Positions 8,886 through 18,053 of a DNA stretch of 64,000 nt are shown piece after piece. The position numbers and the translations under genes are program-made. Where the stretch lies: NCBI RefSeq assembly GCF_002554795.1, contig NZ_PDEQ01000001.1:744001-808000 (forward strand), given 5' to 3'. This DNA comes from Longibacter salinarum. GTDB lineage: Bacteria > Bacteroidota > Rhodothermia > Rhodothermales > Salinibacteraceae. The notes under the pieces are model-generated. The model was not told where the DNA came from and searched no databases. It saw only the letters and a list, made by a program, of their open reading frames with translations. Numbering within the stretch: position 1 is the first letter of the stretch; the number at the start of each line of letters is the position of its first letter.

Positions 8886-10181
8886 TCATTCCGCTCGGAC
8901 AGGTTCCGGGAGCGTTCCAGCAGCTCCCACATGAAGACGATCGGGATGCAGATGGCGCTGCGTGACCTCGGTTACTTCCTCTAGTGTTACTCCCTCGATC
9001 AGCTCCGGAAAGCGATCGATGTATTCGACATCAAAGCCCCGTTCAGCGTTTGTGAGCAGGGTCTGTGCAAGGTTTCCGGTCGTCGCAAGCCCAACGACGA
9101 ACGATCCCGTGATTGTCTCCTTGACCGTCGCAAGCTCTTCCGCGGTCGGGCCGTGCTCAACAAAATCTCGGATTACGTCAATCGTTGCCTCAATGCCCCG
9201 TTCAAGAGATTCCGAGCTGAGGGTCACGACGGTCCGCCAGGCTCCCTGGTGCGAAACCGTCACGCCGCTCATGCTGGAACCGATGTGGTACGTGAGTCCC
9301 TGCTCGTCGCGGACCTGGTTCATCAAACGCGCCGAGAAATTGCCTCCCAGGATGTAATTCGCAACGTAAAACGCCTCGTAATCGTCGGAGTCCCGGTAGA
9401 AATCGAGCGGGTGACCGATTCGAACGTCGACGTTCGAACGATCCGCCATCGGGACGAGGCTGCGACCAGGCTCCTGCGGAGATGCTTCGCGGGCATGAAC
9501 CGCCTCACTTTCGTGCGGCTCCCAGTCCGAGAAGGCAGCCAGAACGGACTCCTCCACGGACTTGTGATCAAGATCACCAACAACAGCCATCCGGAAGTCT
9601 GTGGCACCAACGTGGCGATTGTAGTAATCGCGGACCTCATCCAACGTAAGCGCCTGAGCCTGCTCGATCAGCTCTTCCGTCGGCGGTGTGTAATTCGGGT
9701 GATCCTCCGGGAAAAGTCGGCGAGACAGGGCTCCCGCAGCCTGACTGGACGTTTGCTCAAGCTGCCGCTGCAGATCGGCAATCGTAGAGGCTCGTGCTTT
9801 TTCGAACTCCTTCGGATCGAACAAGGGCTCTTGCAACATTTCCGAAAGCACGTCGAGAACGACAGCAAAGTCGTCCGTCAGCGCCTTGCCACTGATGTCA
9901 ATATAGAGCCCATCCGACGATATGCTGATTTTTGCTCCGCGATCTTCGAGGACCCGCGCAATTTCGAACCGATCACGAGAGGCGGTTCCTTTATCGAGCA
10001 GCGCGACCGCCAGGTCCTGCCGAATGTCGTCCCCGGCGGCGAAATCGGGGTTCGTTACGAACGAAGCTTTGAACGAGACGAAGTTTTCCACCGGCGTCGG
10101 CAGCGTAAGAAGCTGACACGGACCGACGTGTCGATCTTGAACGCGGTTGGCAAAAGAGGGAGAAGAACTCATAGACGACAA
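8886..10181 (-). CDS. M16-family peptidase homologue, non-catalytic
   Basis: A 431-residue M16 (pitrilysin/insulinase) family protein. It has both alpha/beta domains, for example RLFPEDHPNYTPPTEELIEQAQALTLDEVRDYY and GGNFSARLMNQVRDEQGLTYHIGSSM near residue 290. The N-terminal HxxEH zinc motif of active members is absent, so it should be the inactive partner subunit, as in heterodimeric processing peptidases. It has no evident signal peptide. It is encoded 50 bp downstream of a catalytic M16 gene on the same strand, supporting a two-subunit complex. Start among the first Met codons is uncertain by a few residues. Confidence 0.88.
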   Translation of the reverse strand: MSSMSSSPSFANRVQDRHVGPCQLLTLPTPVENFVSFKASFVTNPDFAAGDDIRQDLAVALLDKGTASRDRFEIARVLEDRGAKISISSDGLYIDISGKALTDDFAVVLDVLSEMLQEPLFDPKEFEKARASTIADLQRQLEQTSSQAAGALSRRLFPEDHPNYTPPTEELIEQAQALTLDEVRDYYNRHVGATDFRMAVVGDLDHKSVEESVLAAFSDWEPHESEAVHAREASPQEPGRSLVPMADRSNVDVRIGHPLDFYRDSDDYEAFYVANYILGGNFSARLMNQVRDEQGLTYHIGSSMSGVTVSHQGAWRTVVTLSSESLERGIEATIDVIRDFVEHGPTAEELATVKETITGSFVVGLATTGNLAQTLLTNAERGFDVEYIDRFPELIEGVTLEEVTEVTQRHLHPDRLHVGAAGTLPEPVRAE

Positions 10182-10231
10182 CGGTAAGTCGAAAGTTGGA
10201 AATCAGAAGGGATCAAGCAGGTCCGGTGGCA

Positions 10232-11602
10232 CTACGTCACGGGCCCCGCGGCTGCCTGGGCAACCTGGGCTCCGTTGGTCGCCTCTGGCGGGGCCGTCGG
10301 CACGTATCGACCCACGGTCAGGCGGTCGTCGAGCAGGTACGTTCGCGCGACACGTTGCACATCCTCCGGCGTCACCGCATCGATACGGTCCGGGTATTCG
10401 ACGTACAGGCGCCAGTCTCCCGTCGCGATGGCCTCATTAAGCTGGGAGGCCACCTTCATCGGCCCGTCCCGATCGAACGCTTCGCTTGCCCGAATCTGCG
10501 TTTGGGCGCGACGCACTTCCTCCTCCGTCACGCCATTCTCCTGCACCTCCTGCACCACTTCCTCGACAGCTTCCTCCACAACATCGTGCGTCTTGTCGGG
10601 TGCGAGGAACGTCAGAATGCAGAACAGACCCGGATCGCGAAGGCGGAAATTGATCGCGTAGGCGTCCGTGGTCAGGCCACGATCAGTGCAGCGCCGGAAC
10701 AGACGGCTGCCCTTTCCGGATGCGAGAATTCGCCCGAGAACATCGAGTGCCTCAGCGTCGTCGTCTCGACCATCGGGCGTCTTATACGCCTGAAGTACGG
10801 CTCCCAACTGTCCCTCCTGCCGCACCTCCAGCCGCCTCGGCCCGCTCTGCTCGGGTTCGCGGACGGACGGGCTCGTGATTTCGTGCTCCGAACGCGGGAT
10901 GTCGCCGAAGTGCTGGTCGACAAGGGTGAGCGCCTCCGCAGGGTCTACGTCCCCGATGATGGAGACGGTTGCGTTGTTCGGCCAGTAGTACTGGTCGTAG
11001 AAGTGCCGTAGACCGCTATCATCCACACCCTCAATATCGCTTCGCCAGCCGATGGTCGGGTGACGGTACGGATGGGCGAGAAAAGCCGTGGCCCATACCT
11101 CGTCGAAAAGACGAGAGGTCGACTCGTTACGGCCGCGGTCATACTCGTTTAGGATGACCGTTCGCTCCGACTCCACATCCTCCGGGTCGAGCAGTGCGCC
11201 GCGCATCCGATCGGCCTCGATTTCAACGGCCAGAGGCAGATGCTCGCGTGGCAGCATCTCGTAGTAGTTCGTTCGGTCGACCCACGTGCTCGCATTCACC
11301 TTCGCTCCGACGCTCTGAAGCACGTTGAAGATGGACGTTCCCTTTGACTTATGAAAACGCTCTGTTCCCTTGAACATCAGATGCTCGAGGAAATGCGTTG
11401 CGCCCGTGAGGCCCATCGGTTCGTGCCGGCTTCCAACCCGATACGTGACCATGAATGTGGCCACTGGAGCTGCCGACTCTGGCAAGATGAGAACTTCGAG
11501 CCCGTTCGTCGTGTGGCGATAAGACTGGATACCACCCAGCGTTTCTACGTGCTCGAACGATTCTGGAATGCCGGACGGGGAAGAGACTTCGGTAGACGCC
11601 AT
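10232..11602 (-). CDS. Zinc metallopeptidase, M16 family (catalytic subunit)
   Basis: A 456-residue M16 peptidase. The zinc-binding and catalytic motif HxxEH is present as THFLEHLMFKG around residue 62, with the downstream glutamate region ESERTVILNEYDRGRNE. The second domain contains GRILASGKGSRLFRRCTDRGLTTDAYAI. Members degrade peptides or act as processing enzymes, often as a pair with an inactive homologue, which follows here. I chose ATG 11600-11602 (MASTEVSSPSGIPESFEHV). An upstream in-frame ATG at 11674 adds 24 unconserved residues. No clear signal sequence is seen. Confidence 0.92.
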   Translation of the reverse strand: MASTEVSSPSGIPESFEHVETLGGIQSYRHTTNGLEVLILPESAAPVATFMVTYRVGSRHEPMGLTGATHFLEHLMFKGTERFHKSKGTSIFNVLQSVGAKVNASTWVDRTNYYEMLPREHLPLAVEIEADRMRGALLDPEDVESERTVILNEYDRGRNESTSRLFDEVWATAFLAHPYRHPTIGWRSDIEGVDDSGLRHFYDQYYWPNNATVSIIGDVDPAEALTLVDQHFGDIPRSEHEITSPSVREPEQSGPRRLEVRQEGQLGAVLQAYKTPDGRDDDAEALDVLGRILASGKGSRLFRRCTDRGLTTDAYAINFRLRDPGLFCILTFLAPDKTHDVVEEAVEEVVQEVQENGVTEEEVRRAQTQIRASEAFDRDGPMKVASQLNEAIATGDWRLYVEYPDRIDAVTPEDVQRVARTYLLDDRLTVGRYVPTAPPEATNGAQVAQAAAGPVT

Positions 11603-11820
11603 ACAATCAAGGTTCAAACTCAGGTGCAGAAAATGAAATCGGGAGGGGTTCTGAACGCGTTCGGCCACATGCAAAACGACGCTGCATGCAGGCTAGGCTC
11701 GTTCTTACACCGGCTGAAGCAAAAAGAACCGATCCATCAGCAACGGTTTCGTACAAATTGTCCGAACATGCAGTCGCGCATGACGACGGCGCGCATGCTC
11801 GGTGGATGGTGGACTACAGA

Positions 11821-14601
11821 TCAGTGCGCATCAAGCCAGTTGTCTCCGGCGTCGATATCAACCACGACGGGCACGCCGTCAAGCGGAAGGGCATCTCTCA
11901 TTTCTTCTTCTACCAGGGTCCGAAGAGCGGCCTCCTCCGCCGGCGGCATTTCAAACACCAGCTCATCGTGCACCTGGAGGAGCATGCGCGCCTCAAGCGC
12001 TTCGGACGCCAGTCGTTCGTGGACGCGGTTCATGGCGATCTTGATCATGTCCGCCTGCGTGCCCTGTATCGGCATATTCACGGCAACGCGCTCAGCCCAG
12101 GAGCGGCGGTTCGAGTTCGAGCTATCGATCTCCGGAATGTAGCGGCGACGGCCGAGCATCGTTTCTGCATAGCCATTCTGCCGTGCCTTCTCGACCAGCT
12201 GATTCAGCAGGGTCGAGACGCCGGGATATGACTTCTGGTACTGGGTAATGAGGTCTTGTGCTTCCCCGACCGGGACGCGAAGGCGCTGAGCGAGGCCCCA
12301 CGGCGATACGCCATATGGAATGCCGTAATTGACCTCCTTCGCCTTCCGGCGCTGATCGCGCGTGACGTCCGCCGGGTCGATGCCGTACACGCGAGCTGCC
12401 GCATCCGTGTGGATGTCGCCACCTGTGCGAAACGTTTCCTGCATCGCCTCATCGCCACTCATGGACGCAAGAATTCGCAATTCGATCTGCGCGTAGTCTG
12501 CGGCGAGAAGCTGCCAATCGTCCTGCGGCACGAACGCCTCCCGGATCTCACGCCCGACGGCGGTCCGAACGGGGATGTTCTGAAGGTTCGGGTCGCTCGA
12601 CGAGAGCCGACCGGTAGCTGTTCGCGTCTGATTGAAGCTGGTGTGGATGCGTCCCGTCTCCGGATGAACCAGTTCGCCGAGGCTGTCGAGGTACGTACTC
12701 TTCAGCTTGTACGTCTTTCGCCAGTCGAGGACGAGGCCGGGAATTTCATGATCCGTCGAGAGCTCTTGCAGCACGCTCTCCTTCGTGGACGGATTGCCCG
12801 TGGACGTCTTGGAGATCACCGGCATATCCAGCTTCTCAAACAGAATCTCCCCGAGTTGCTGGGGGGAGTTGATGTTAAACTCCTCCCCTGCCAGCTCATA
12901 GATGCGCCCCTCCAGCTCATCAAGCTCGCCAGCAAGCCGCTCGGAGATCCGATCCAGCACGTCGGTATCGACGCGGATGCCAACGAATTCCATGTCGGCG
13001 AGCACACGAACGAGCGGATACTCGATGTCGTCCGCCACCTCGTTTAGATCCACCTCCTGAAGCTTCTCTTCCAGCTTCTCGGCAACCTGAAGGGTGATAT
13101 CGGCATCCTCACACGCGTACCGGGCCGCCTCTTTGACCTCAACATCCCGCATTGAGACCTGACTCGCCCCCTCGCCGATCAATTCGGTGATCGGCACCAT
13201 CTTATAGTTCAGAACCGAGCGCGCGACATCATTGAGGTTATGATTCTCTTCGGGGGCAAAGAGATAGTGACCAACCATCGTGTCGAGCACCGGCCCACCG
13301 AGCTCGACGCCATGCCGACGCATCACCAGCATGTCGTACTTCATGTTGTGCGCAATTTTGGTCGTCTCGCGCTCCAGAATCGGCCCGATAAGATCGAGCA
13401 CATCATCCGTCGACGTCCCGTCCGGCATCGGCGTCGGCACGTAGACAGCCACTCCATCCTCCCATGCGAACGACATTCCGACCAGCGATGCGTAGTGAGG
13501 GTCGGTGCTTGTCGTTTCCGTGTCGAAGGCGTAGCGCTCCTGCTCCGTGAGCGTCTCTACGAACTGCTCAAGCTCGTGCCGATTTTTCAGGAACGAATAA
13601 TCGACCGCGTCCGCGTCGATCGTTTTAACCTCCTCGTACGGCCCGAAATCAAACTCAAGGTTTTCCCCTTCCTCCACCTCATCGGCTTCTTCGACCTCGA
13701 CGTCAAAGCGATCGAGAAGCGACTCGAACTCCAGCTCAGAGAACAGGACCTTCAGCTTCTCCATTTTCGGCTGGGCCGCAAGGAGAGTATGCCAGTCCAG
13801 CGCCACGTCGAGATCCGTCTTGATCCGAACGAGCTCTTTGGACATCCGAGCATCGTCGGCGAATTCGACGAGGTTCTGGCCGCGTTTGCCGCCGATCTCG
13901 TCCGCATTGTCGATGCATCCTTCGACGTCGTGGTACTTCTTGAGATACTTCATCGACGTCTTCTCCCCAATGTTGGGAACGCCGGGGACGTTGTCCGAAC
14001 TATCGCCCCATAGCGCCAGCATGTCGACAAACTGGGTGGGATCGAGACCGTACTCCTCCCGGAAATCGTCGTCTGTGATGATCTCGAAGTCCTGGTCACC
14101 TCGGGCCGGCTTGTAAATCCGAACGCGCTCCGACAGGAGCTGCTTAAAGTCCTTGTCCGGCGACACGATGACGACTTCCGCGCCGTCCTCCTCCGCATTT
14201 CGCGCCAGCGTCCCAATCACGTCGTCGGCCTCGACACCCTCCATCTCCACGACCGGGATGTCCATCGCTTGGACAATCTCCTTGATGAAAGGCAGGTTTT
14301 CTAGCAGTTCCTCTGGCGGCGGATCCCGGTGGGCTTTATAGTCCTCGTATATATCTTCCCGAAAGGTGCCACCTGCTCCTACGGCGTCGAAGACGACCGC
14401 GATATGGTCGATCTCCTGATCGTTGATTAGCTTCAGCAGCGAGTTGGTGAAGCCGTATGACGCTGACGTATTTTGCCCCTTCGAGTTGATGAGGGGACGA
14501 CTGATAAAGATATAATGCGCCCGGTAGGCGAGCGCCATTGCATCGATCAGGTACAGCGTGTTGCCGTCCCCATTGGACGACTCGTGGACGAGGTTCTCCA
14601 T
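11821..14601 (-). CDS. polA: DNA polymerase I
   Basis: Repair and Okazaki-fragment polymerase with all three domains in 926 residues. The 5'-3' exonuclease domain begins LYLIDAMALAYRAHYIF and contains VFDAVG, DVIGTLA and LWGDSSDNVPGVPNIGEKTS. The 3'-5' exonuclease keeps its metal-binding acidic motif FDTETTSTD, so proofreading is probably active. The polymerase has motif A (AADYAQIELRILA), motif B (RRKAKEVNYGIPYG) and motif C (QVHDELVFE). Motif B has Tyr where Taq and E. coli enzymes have Phe. I chose ATG 14599-14601 (MENLVHESS); a frame extending to 14679 is possible. Confidence 0.97.
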   Translation of the reverse strand: MENLVHESSNGDGNTLYLIDAMALAYRAHYIFISRPLINSKGQNTSASYGFTNSLLKLINDQEIDHIAVVFDAVGAGGTFREDIYEDYKAHRDPPPEELLENLPFIKEIVQAMDIPVVEMEGVEADDVIGTLARNAEEDGAEVVIVSPDKDFKQLLSERVRIYKPARGDQDFEIITDDDFREEYGLDPTQFVDMLALWGDSSDNVPGVPNIGEKTSMKYLKKYHDVEGCIDNADEIGGKRGQNLVEFADDARMSKELVRIKTDLDVALDWHTLLAAQPKMEKLKVLFSELEFESLLDRFDVEVEEADEVEEGENLEFDFGPYEEVKTIDADAVDYSFLKNRHELEQFVETLTEQERYAFDTETTSTDPHYASLVGMSFAWEDGVAVYVPTPMPDGTSTDDVLDLIGPILERETTKIAHNMKYDMLVMRRHGVELGGPVLDTMVGHYLFAPEENHNLNDVARSVLNYKMVPITELIGEGASQVSMRDVEVKEAARYACEDADITLQVAEKLEEKLQEVDLNEVADDIEYPLVRVLADMEFVGIRVDTDVLDRISERLAGELDELEGRIYELAGEEFNINSPQQLGEILFEKLDMPVISKTSTGNPSTKESVLQELSTDHEIPGLVLDWRKTYKLKSTYLDSLGELVHPETGRIHTSFNQTRTATGRLSSSDPNLQNIPVRTAVGREIREAFVPQDDWQLLAADYAQIELRILASMSGDEAMQETFRTGGDIHTDAAARVYGIDPADVTRDQRRKAKEVNYGIPYGVSPWGLAQRLRVPVGEAQDLITQYQKSYPGVSTLLNQLVEKARQNGYAETMLGRRRYIPEIDSSNSNRRSWAERVAVNMPIQGTQADMIKIAMNRVHERLASEALEARMLLQVHDELVFEMPPAEEAALRTLVEEEMRDALPLDGVPVVVDIDAGDNWLDAH

Positions 14602-14909
14602 GCAGGCAGTGCAGGCGGCGGTGAGAAATTGTTGGACCGTGCTATCGTATGCCGGCCAGACGGTAGGGTTCGGGGCCAAGACGAACGAGCTACGAAGATA
14701 AACAGGCCTCCGTTTGGAAGCGTTGGCCTTGGCTCATCGGAGAAAAAGATTACCGCCTCCACGCCCACCGAACATGCAGACGACTCCACTACGGCGTGCT
14801 TGACGGGCGAAAAAGATGTATCGGTTTGATGCCGCCCCTATTTTTGTCCAACGATTGGCGAAGAGGCAATCAGACGTATCCACCCTGCCTGAATTTTCGT
14901 TAGCGGAAA
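14602..14909. other. Divergent intergenic region polA/receiver gene
   Basis: 308 bp between the divergent polA and receiver genes. It contains no recognisable coding sequence or strong hairpin. It presumably holds both promoters. The polA frame stays open for 78 bp into it. Confidence 0.4.
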
Positions 14910-15302
14910 ATGATAACCAAGGTATTTTTCGTAGAAGACCATGCGGCGATGCGTCTTCTTGTCAAACAGGTTTTGTCGTCGTGTGACGACATCAACGTCC
15001 CCTGGGTTGCCGAGAGTGGCCGTTCCGCCATGCAAATGCTCCCCGATGCCGACCCGGACGTGATTGTTCTCGACGCCTCGCTGCCGGACGTGGGACGAAA
15101 ACAGCTCCTTCGGCACTTTCGAAGCGAACGGCCAGACGTGCCTGTACTCATCTGTTCAGGTCACACGGACCAGCGCATTGTCGATGAAATGATTGAGGCA
15201 GGCGCCGCAGGGTACGTCGTCAAAGGTACGACGAAGGAGATTCGAGATGCGGTTCGGGCTGTCGCAAACGGTTCATCATACGTCTCGCCCATGCTGTCGT
15301 AA
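14910..15302 (+). CDS. Single-domain response regulator, NarL-type receiver
   Basis: A 130-residue CheY-like receiver. The acidic pocket is E9-D10, the phosphoacceptor is D55 in VIVLDASLPDV, the switch Ser is in VLICSGHTD, and the Lys is in GYVVKGTTKEI. The end AVRAVANGSSYVSPMLS is the linker that precedes a LuxR-type HTH in NarL-family regulators, yet the stop follows at once. The DNA-binding domain is therefore missing. It may be a stand-alone phosphorelay protein or a truncated regulator. No histidine kinase is adjacent. Confidence 0.85.
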   Translation: MITKVFFVEDHAAMRLLVKQVLSSCDDINVPWVAESGRSAMQMLPDADPDVIVLDASLPDVGRKQLLRHFRSERPDVPVLICSGHTDQRIVDEMIEAGAAGYVVKGTTKEIRDAVRAVANGSSYVSPMLS

Positions 15303-15320
15303 CGCAACTGAGCGCGCGTT

Positions 15321-15354
15321 CTCGTGCGCACTACATGCTCGTGCGCACTACATG
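15321..15354. repeat. Tandem 17-bp duplication
   Basis: The unit CTCGTGCGCACTACATG occurs twice without a gap (15321-15337 and 15338-15354). The second unit contains the stop codon and last residues of the CaCA exchanger gene on the minus strand. It is consistent with a small replication-slippage duplication. Confidence 0.85.
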
Positions 15355-16295
15355 ACGGCCACGGAAACGAGATATACCACATAGACCGTCACGAGCGCGG
15401 CCCCTTCGCGTCGACTCAGAGAAAATCCGCTTCGCAAGAGTGGCAGCAGGGCGATCGCAAATCCCGCCATGACCAGCCCGTCGAGAGCCCGGAAGCCCGA
15501 TGTATCGAGGGGATGAACAAGCACCGTGAGCCCGAGGATTCCGAGTAGATTGAAGATGCTCGAACCGACGGCATTACCGATCGCAATATCGCCCTCTCCG
15601 CGATAGGCCGCTGTAACCGACGTCGCAAGCTCTGGAAGGCTGGTGCCAATCGCCACAACGGTCAAACCGACGACAGAGTCAGACACGCCTAGCGTTCCGG
15701 CGATCTCAATCGCCCCTTCGACGAGGCGGTCGGCCCCGAACAGAAGTGCAGCAAGGCCACCTCCCAGGTAAAGAAGATCAAGCCACAGTGCGTGCTGCTT
15801 CGCAAGTCCGCCTTCGAACTCTTTCTGCAAAAGGTCGGCCCGCGGTTCCTCTCGAGACTTTCGGATGCTGTAGACGATGTACGTCACAAGACCGATCACG
15901 AGGAGGGCGCCATCGAACCGAGATAACGTACCATCGGCGCCGATCGCCAACATCAAAGCCGAGCAACCGACCAAGATCGGCCCGTCGATTCGGATGATCT
16001 GAGCCTGCACGCCGATCGGGCCGAGGAGCGCCGCGCCCCCCAGGATTAAGCCGATGTTCGCGATATTTGAGCCCACCACGTTTCCCAGGGCAACGCCCGG
16101 ACTTCCGCGAAACGCCGCATCCAGACTCACAAGCAGCTCCGGTAGACTTGTCGCCATCGCGACCACCGTCAGGCCAATCACGAGAGGCGTGATCCCGACA
16201 CGACGCGCAACTGAAGTTGCACCACGAACAAGTACGTCCGCACCGCCGGCGAGAAACACGAGGCCCGCGCCGACAGACAAAAGCGGAAAGAGCAT
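15348..16295 (-). CDS. Calcium/sodium antiporter, CaCA family (YrbG-like)
   Basis: A 315-residue inner-membrane exchanger with about ten hydrophobic helices. Both alpha repeats are present: GLTVVAMATSLPELLVSLDAA with GNVVGSNIANIGLILGGAAL in the first half, and GLTVVAIGTSLPELATSVTAA with GNAVGSSIFNLLGILGLTVL in the second. These repeats carry the ion-binding glutamates (PEL) and Asn/Ser residues. The pair of inverted repeats and the length match the prokaryotic YrbG type. It exchanges cytosolic Ca2+ for Na+ or H+; the exact ions are inferred. The terminal codons lie in a tandem duplication. Confidence 0.93.
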   Translation of the reverse strand: MLFPLLSVGAGLVFLAGGADVLVRGATSVARRVGITPLVIGLTVVAMATSLPELLVSLDAAFRGSPGVALGNVVGSNIANIGLILGGAALLGPIGVQAQIIRIDGPILVGCSALMLAIGADGTLSRFDGALLVIGLVTYIVYSIRKSREEPRADLLQKEFEGGLAKQHALWLDLLYLGGGLAALLFGADRLVEGAIEIAGTLGVSDSVVGLTVVAIGTSLPELATSVTAAYRGEGDIAIGNAVGSSIFNLLGILGLTVLVHPLDTSGFRALDGLVMAGFAIALLPLLRSGFSLSRREGAALVTVYVVYLVSVAVM

Positions 16296-16612
16296 AGGCG
16301 ATCTGCAGATCCGGGAGAAGGGAAAAACGTTTGACTGGTCGTGACGTCGCGGGATACGTGGCCACGCGATCGGTTGTTACGCGAGCAACGGCCAATGTAA
16401 GAAACCGACTCGATTTCTCACACTCCATCGGTGGAGCTTCATCAACCGCAGCACGCGGGGCGGAAACGCCCTGCCGCCCCTACGCATCCGCCAACCGACC
16501 GGTCGACGCCGATATCGTTAGGTTCGTGTCGAAACAGAAATGCCACCTGCCCGAAATGTGCAGGTGGCATTCGTATCGACCGCAGATGGCCCCTACGTGG
16601 AGTGGATACCAA
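16296..16612. other. Intergenic region with terminator
   Basis: 317 bp between the CaCA exchanger start and the hotdog-like gene stop. It holds the terminator at 16539-16571 and presumably the exchanger promoter. No coding sequence was recognised. Confidence 0.4.
16539..16571 (-). terminator. Intrinsic terminator after the hotdog-like gene
   Basis: A perfect 12-bp stem (AATGCCACCTGC at 16539-16550 pairing with 16560-16571, loop of 9 nt). Read on the minus strand it is followed by TCTGTTTCG. It lies 41 bp beyond the stop of the hotdog-like gene. Confidence 0.75.
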
Positions 16613-17191
16613 CTAGTTGAGGCAAAGCATCCCAACAGGTGTCGGGAAGACCGGCATAAACGTCGCGGGCTGCGGCTCCGGAGTGGATCGCTCAGCCGTC
16701 GGAGCACCAGTTTCGGCATGCGTATTCGCTCTGCCAGGCATAGCGACCTCGCCCGATTCCTTAAGGTCCGGGTTCGGGTCCGGCGGCAGTTTTTGATCCG
16801 TCGGCTCGTATACACCTTGTGCTTCCGCAATCACTTCGCCTTCTGGTGTGAGGAGAGCGGCTTGCACGACGAACTTCGGCGGCTGAGCCATCACGACACG
16901 TGCTGTGGCCACCACTTCGCCGGCGTATTCGGGAAGATGCACATTCATATCGAATGATTCCGCTGAAACCGTCCGCTCTTTTTCAAGGGACCCGGCAGCA
17001 AGCGCCGCTGCATCACTCATAAGCTTCTGATGCGGCAGGTCTTTTCCACCGACCGTGCTCTCACGACGATCTGCGAGGTCTGCGTTGAGGAGCGCTCGGC
17101 CGAAGTTTACGGATACGTGGCCCGCATCCGAGCCAGGCAGTTCAGATGCGTAAATGTGCTCAAGGCGCCGGAAGTGTTCGTTCTTAATCAT
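16613..17191 (-). CDS. Hotdog-fold thioesterase-like protein
   Basis: A 192-residue protein whose first 135 residues resemble the hotdog fold of PaaI-type thioesterases: an N-terminal helix (FRRLEHIYASE), ADRRESTVGGKDLPHQKLMSDAAALAAGSLEKE, then SFDMNVHLPEYAGEVVATARVVM and KFVVQAALLTPEGEVIAEAQGVYEP. The HGG/Asp catalytic motif of PaaI is not clearly seen, so activity is uncertain. The last 55 residues are a Pro/Glu/Thr-rich tail. I chose ATG 17189-17191 (MIKNEHFRRL). Isolated between non-coding stretches. Confidence 0.6.
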   Translation of the reverse strand: MIKNEHFRRLEHIYASELPGSDAGHVSVNFGRALLNADLADRRESTVGGKDLPHQKLMSDAAALAAGSLEKERTVSAESFDMNVHLPEYAGEVVATARVVMAQPPKFVVQAALLTPEGEVIAEAQGVYEPTDQKLPPDPNPDLKESGEVAMPGRANTHAETGAPTAERSTPEPQPATFMPVFPTPVGMLCLN

Positions 17192-17532
17192 ATTTCGTCG
17201 TTGTAATGCCGGGTGACCCGAAGATGATACGTCGGACTCCATATTGGACCGGTGTCTCTGCTCGGCCCGCCGTTGGAGGGCGCGCAGAAAGATGTGACCG
17301 TGTCGTCAACAGCGCCCGCGCATGCATCCATGTGTACACTATCCATGTATCGAAATCGGTGCCAGGCCAATTTCCGTGGAGCACTGAGCTGTAATGCCTG
17401 CACATATGGCACGCATACTGACAAATGTGATACTTCGAATGTAACGCACACGAACACGTGCGACATCACGCTCACGTTCATGATATTTCGTCGCGATGTA
17501 GACGTGCTCGTTCGCACGGACCGCTAGCTCGA
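17192..17532. other. Divergent intergenic region
   Basis: 341 bp between the hotdog-like gene and the zinc-ribbon gene. The short ORFs here show no similarity I recognise and have a base pattern unlike the neighbours. It presumably contains the promoters for both. Confidence 0.4.
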
Positions 17533-17826
17533 ATGGCGCAACCATACTTCATCATTGACGATTCTAGTTCACCCTCTCCTGCCCTTCACCCGAAAAAGAT
17601 GCTCACAACCGAACAACAGAACCTCATCGCCAAGCACCTGAACACCCGCGCCCAACGACCGAAGTGCCCGGTCTGTGGCACAACGACATTGCGGGTGCAG
17701 CCACAGGTGGTCGAACTTCCAACCGCCGAGTCTGACTCCACCATTCGCCGAGTCGTTATCACGTGCACCTACTGTGGTCACGACATGTACTTCTCACCTG
17801 AGGTCATGGGGCTCACGATCTCCTGA
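17533..17826 (+). CDS. Small zinc-ribbon protein of unknown function
   Basis: A 97-residue protein with two CxxC knuckles, CPVCG (about residue 49) and CTYCGH (about residue 80), separated by LRVQPQVVELPTAESDSTIRRVVIT. This suggests one structural zinc ribbon. It ends MYFSPEVMGLTIS. The N-terminal 20 residues are Ser/Pro-rich. An internal start at 17599 (MLTTEQQNLIAKHLN) is equally possible. It precedes the sulfur-transport genes by 228 bp, without clear coupling. Function is not known; RNA, DNA or protein binding are all possible. Confidence 0.65.
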   Translation: MAQPYFIIDDSSSPSPALHPKKMLTTEQQNLIAKHLNTRAQRPKCPVCGTTTLRVQPQVVELPTAESDSTIRRVVITCTYCGHDMYFSPEVMGLTIS

Positions 17827-18015
17827 CGTTTATCACCGCGTCTAAACCCGCCCGGTCATGCTACCATTCTGCCGAAAACAAACCGAAGCCGGGATATCAC
17901 GCTCCGGAGTGCTTCGAGGAACGGCGCTTGCGACCGGAGAAACCCTTTATCGTGAAAAGACGATTAGAGGAGGAAACCTCTTTCCAATACTAGAATATAG
18001 GGCATCAGTCGATCT

Positions 18016-18027
18016 TGTTATGACAGG
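18016..18027 (+). promoter_or_regulatory. Operator-like motif TGTTATGACAGG upstream of yeeE
   Basis: The 12-mer TGTTATGACAGG lies 27 bp before the first YeeE-type start. Its exact reverse complement occurs at 19258-19269, upstream of the persulfide dioxygenase gene. The core TGT-N4-ACA is palindromic. Two exact 12-bp matches in promoter regions of a single functional cluster suggest a shared regulator, but this is unproven. Confidence 0.45.
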
Positions 18028-18053
18028 ATGCATCAACTAACCAAGGTACACTC

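Noticed and set aside
17858-18040. 60-codon frame before the first YeeE gene
   Set aside because: Short, unlike any family, and it lies over the probable promoter and operator motif.
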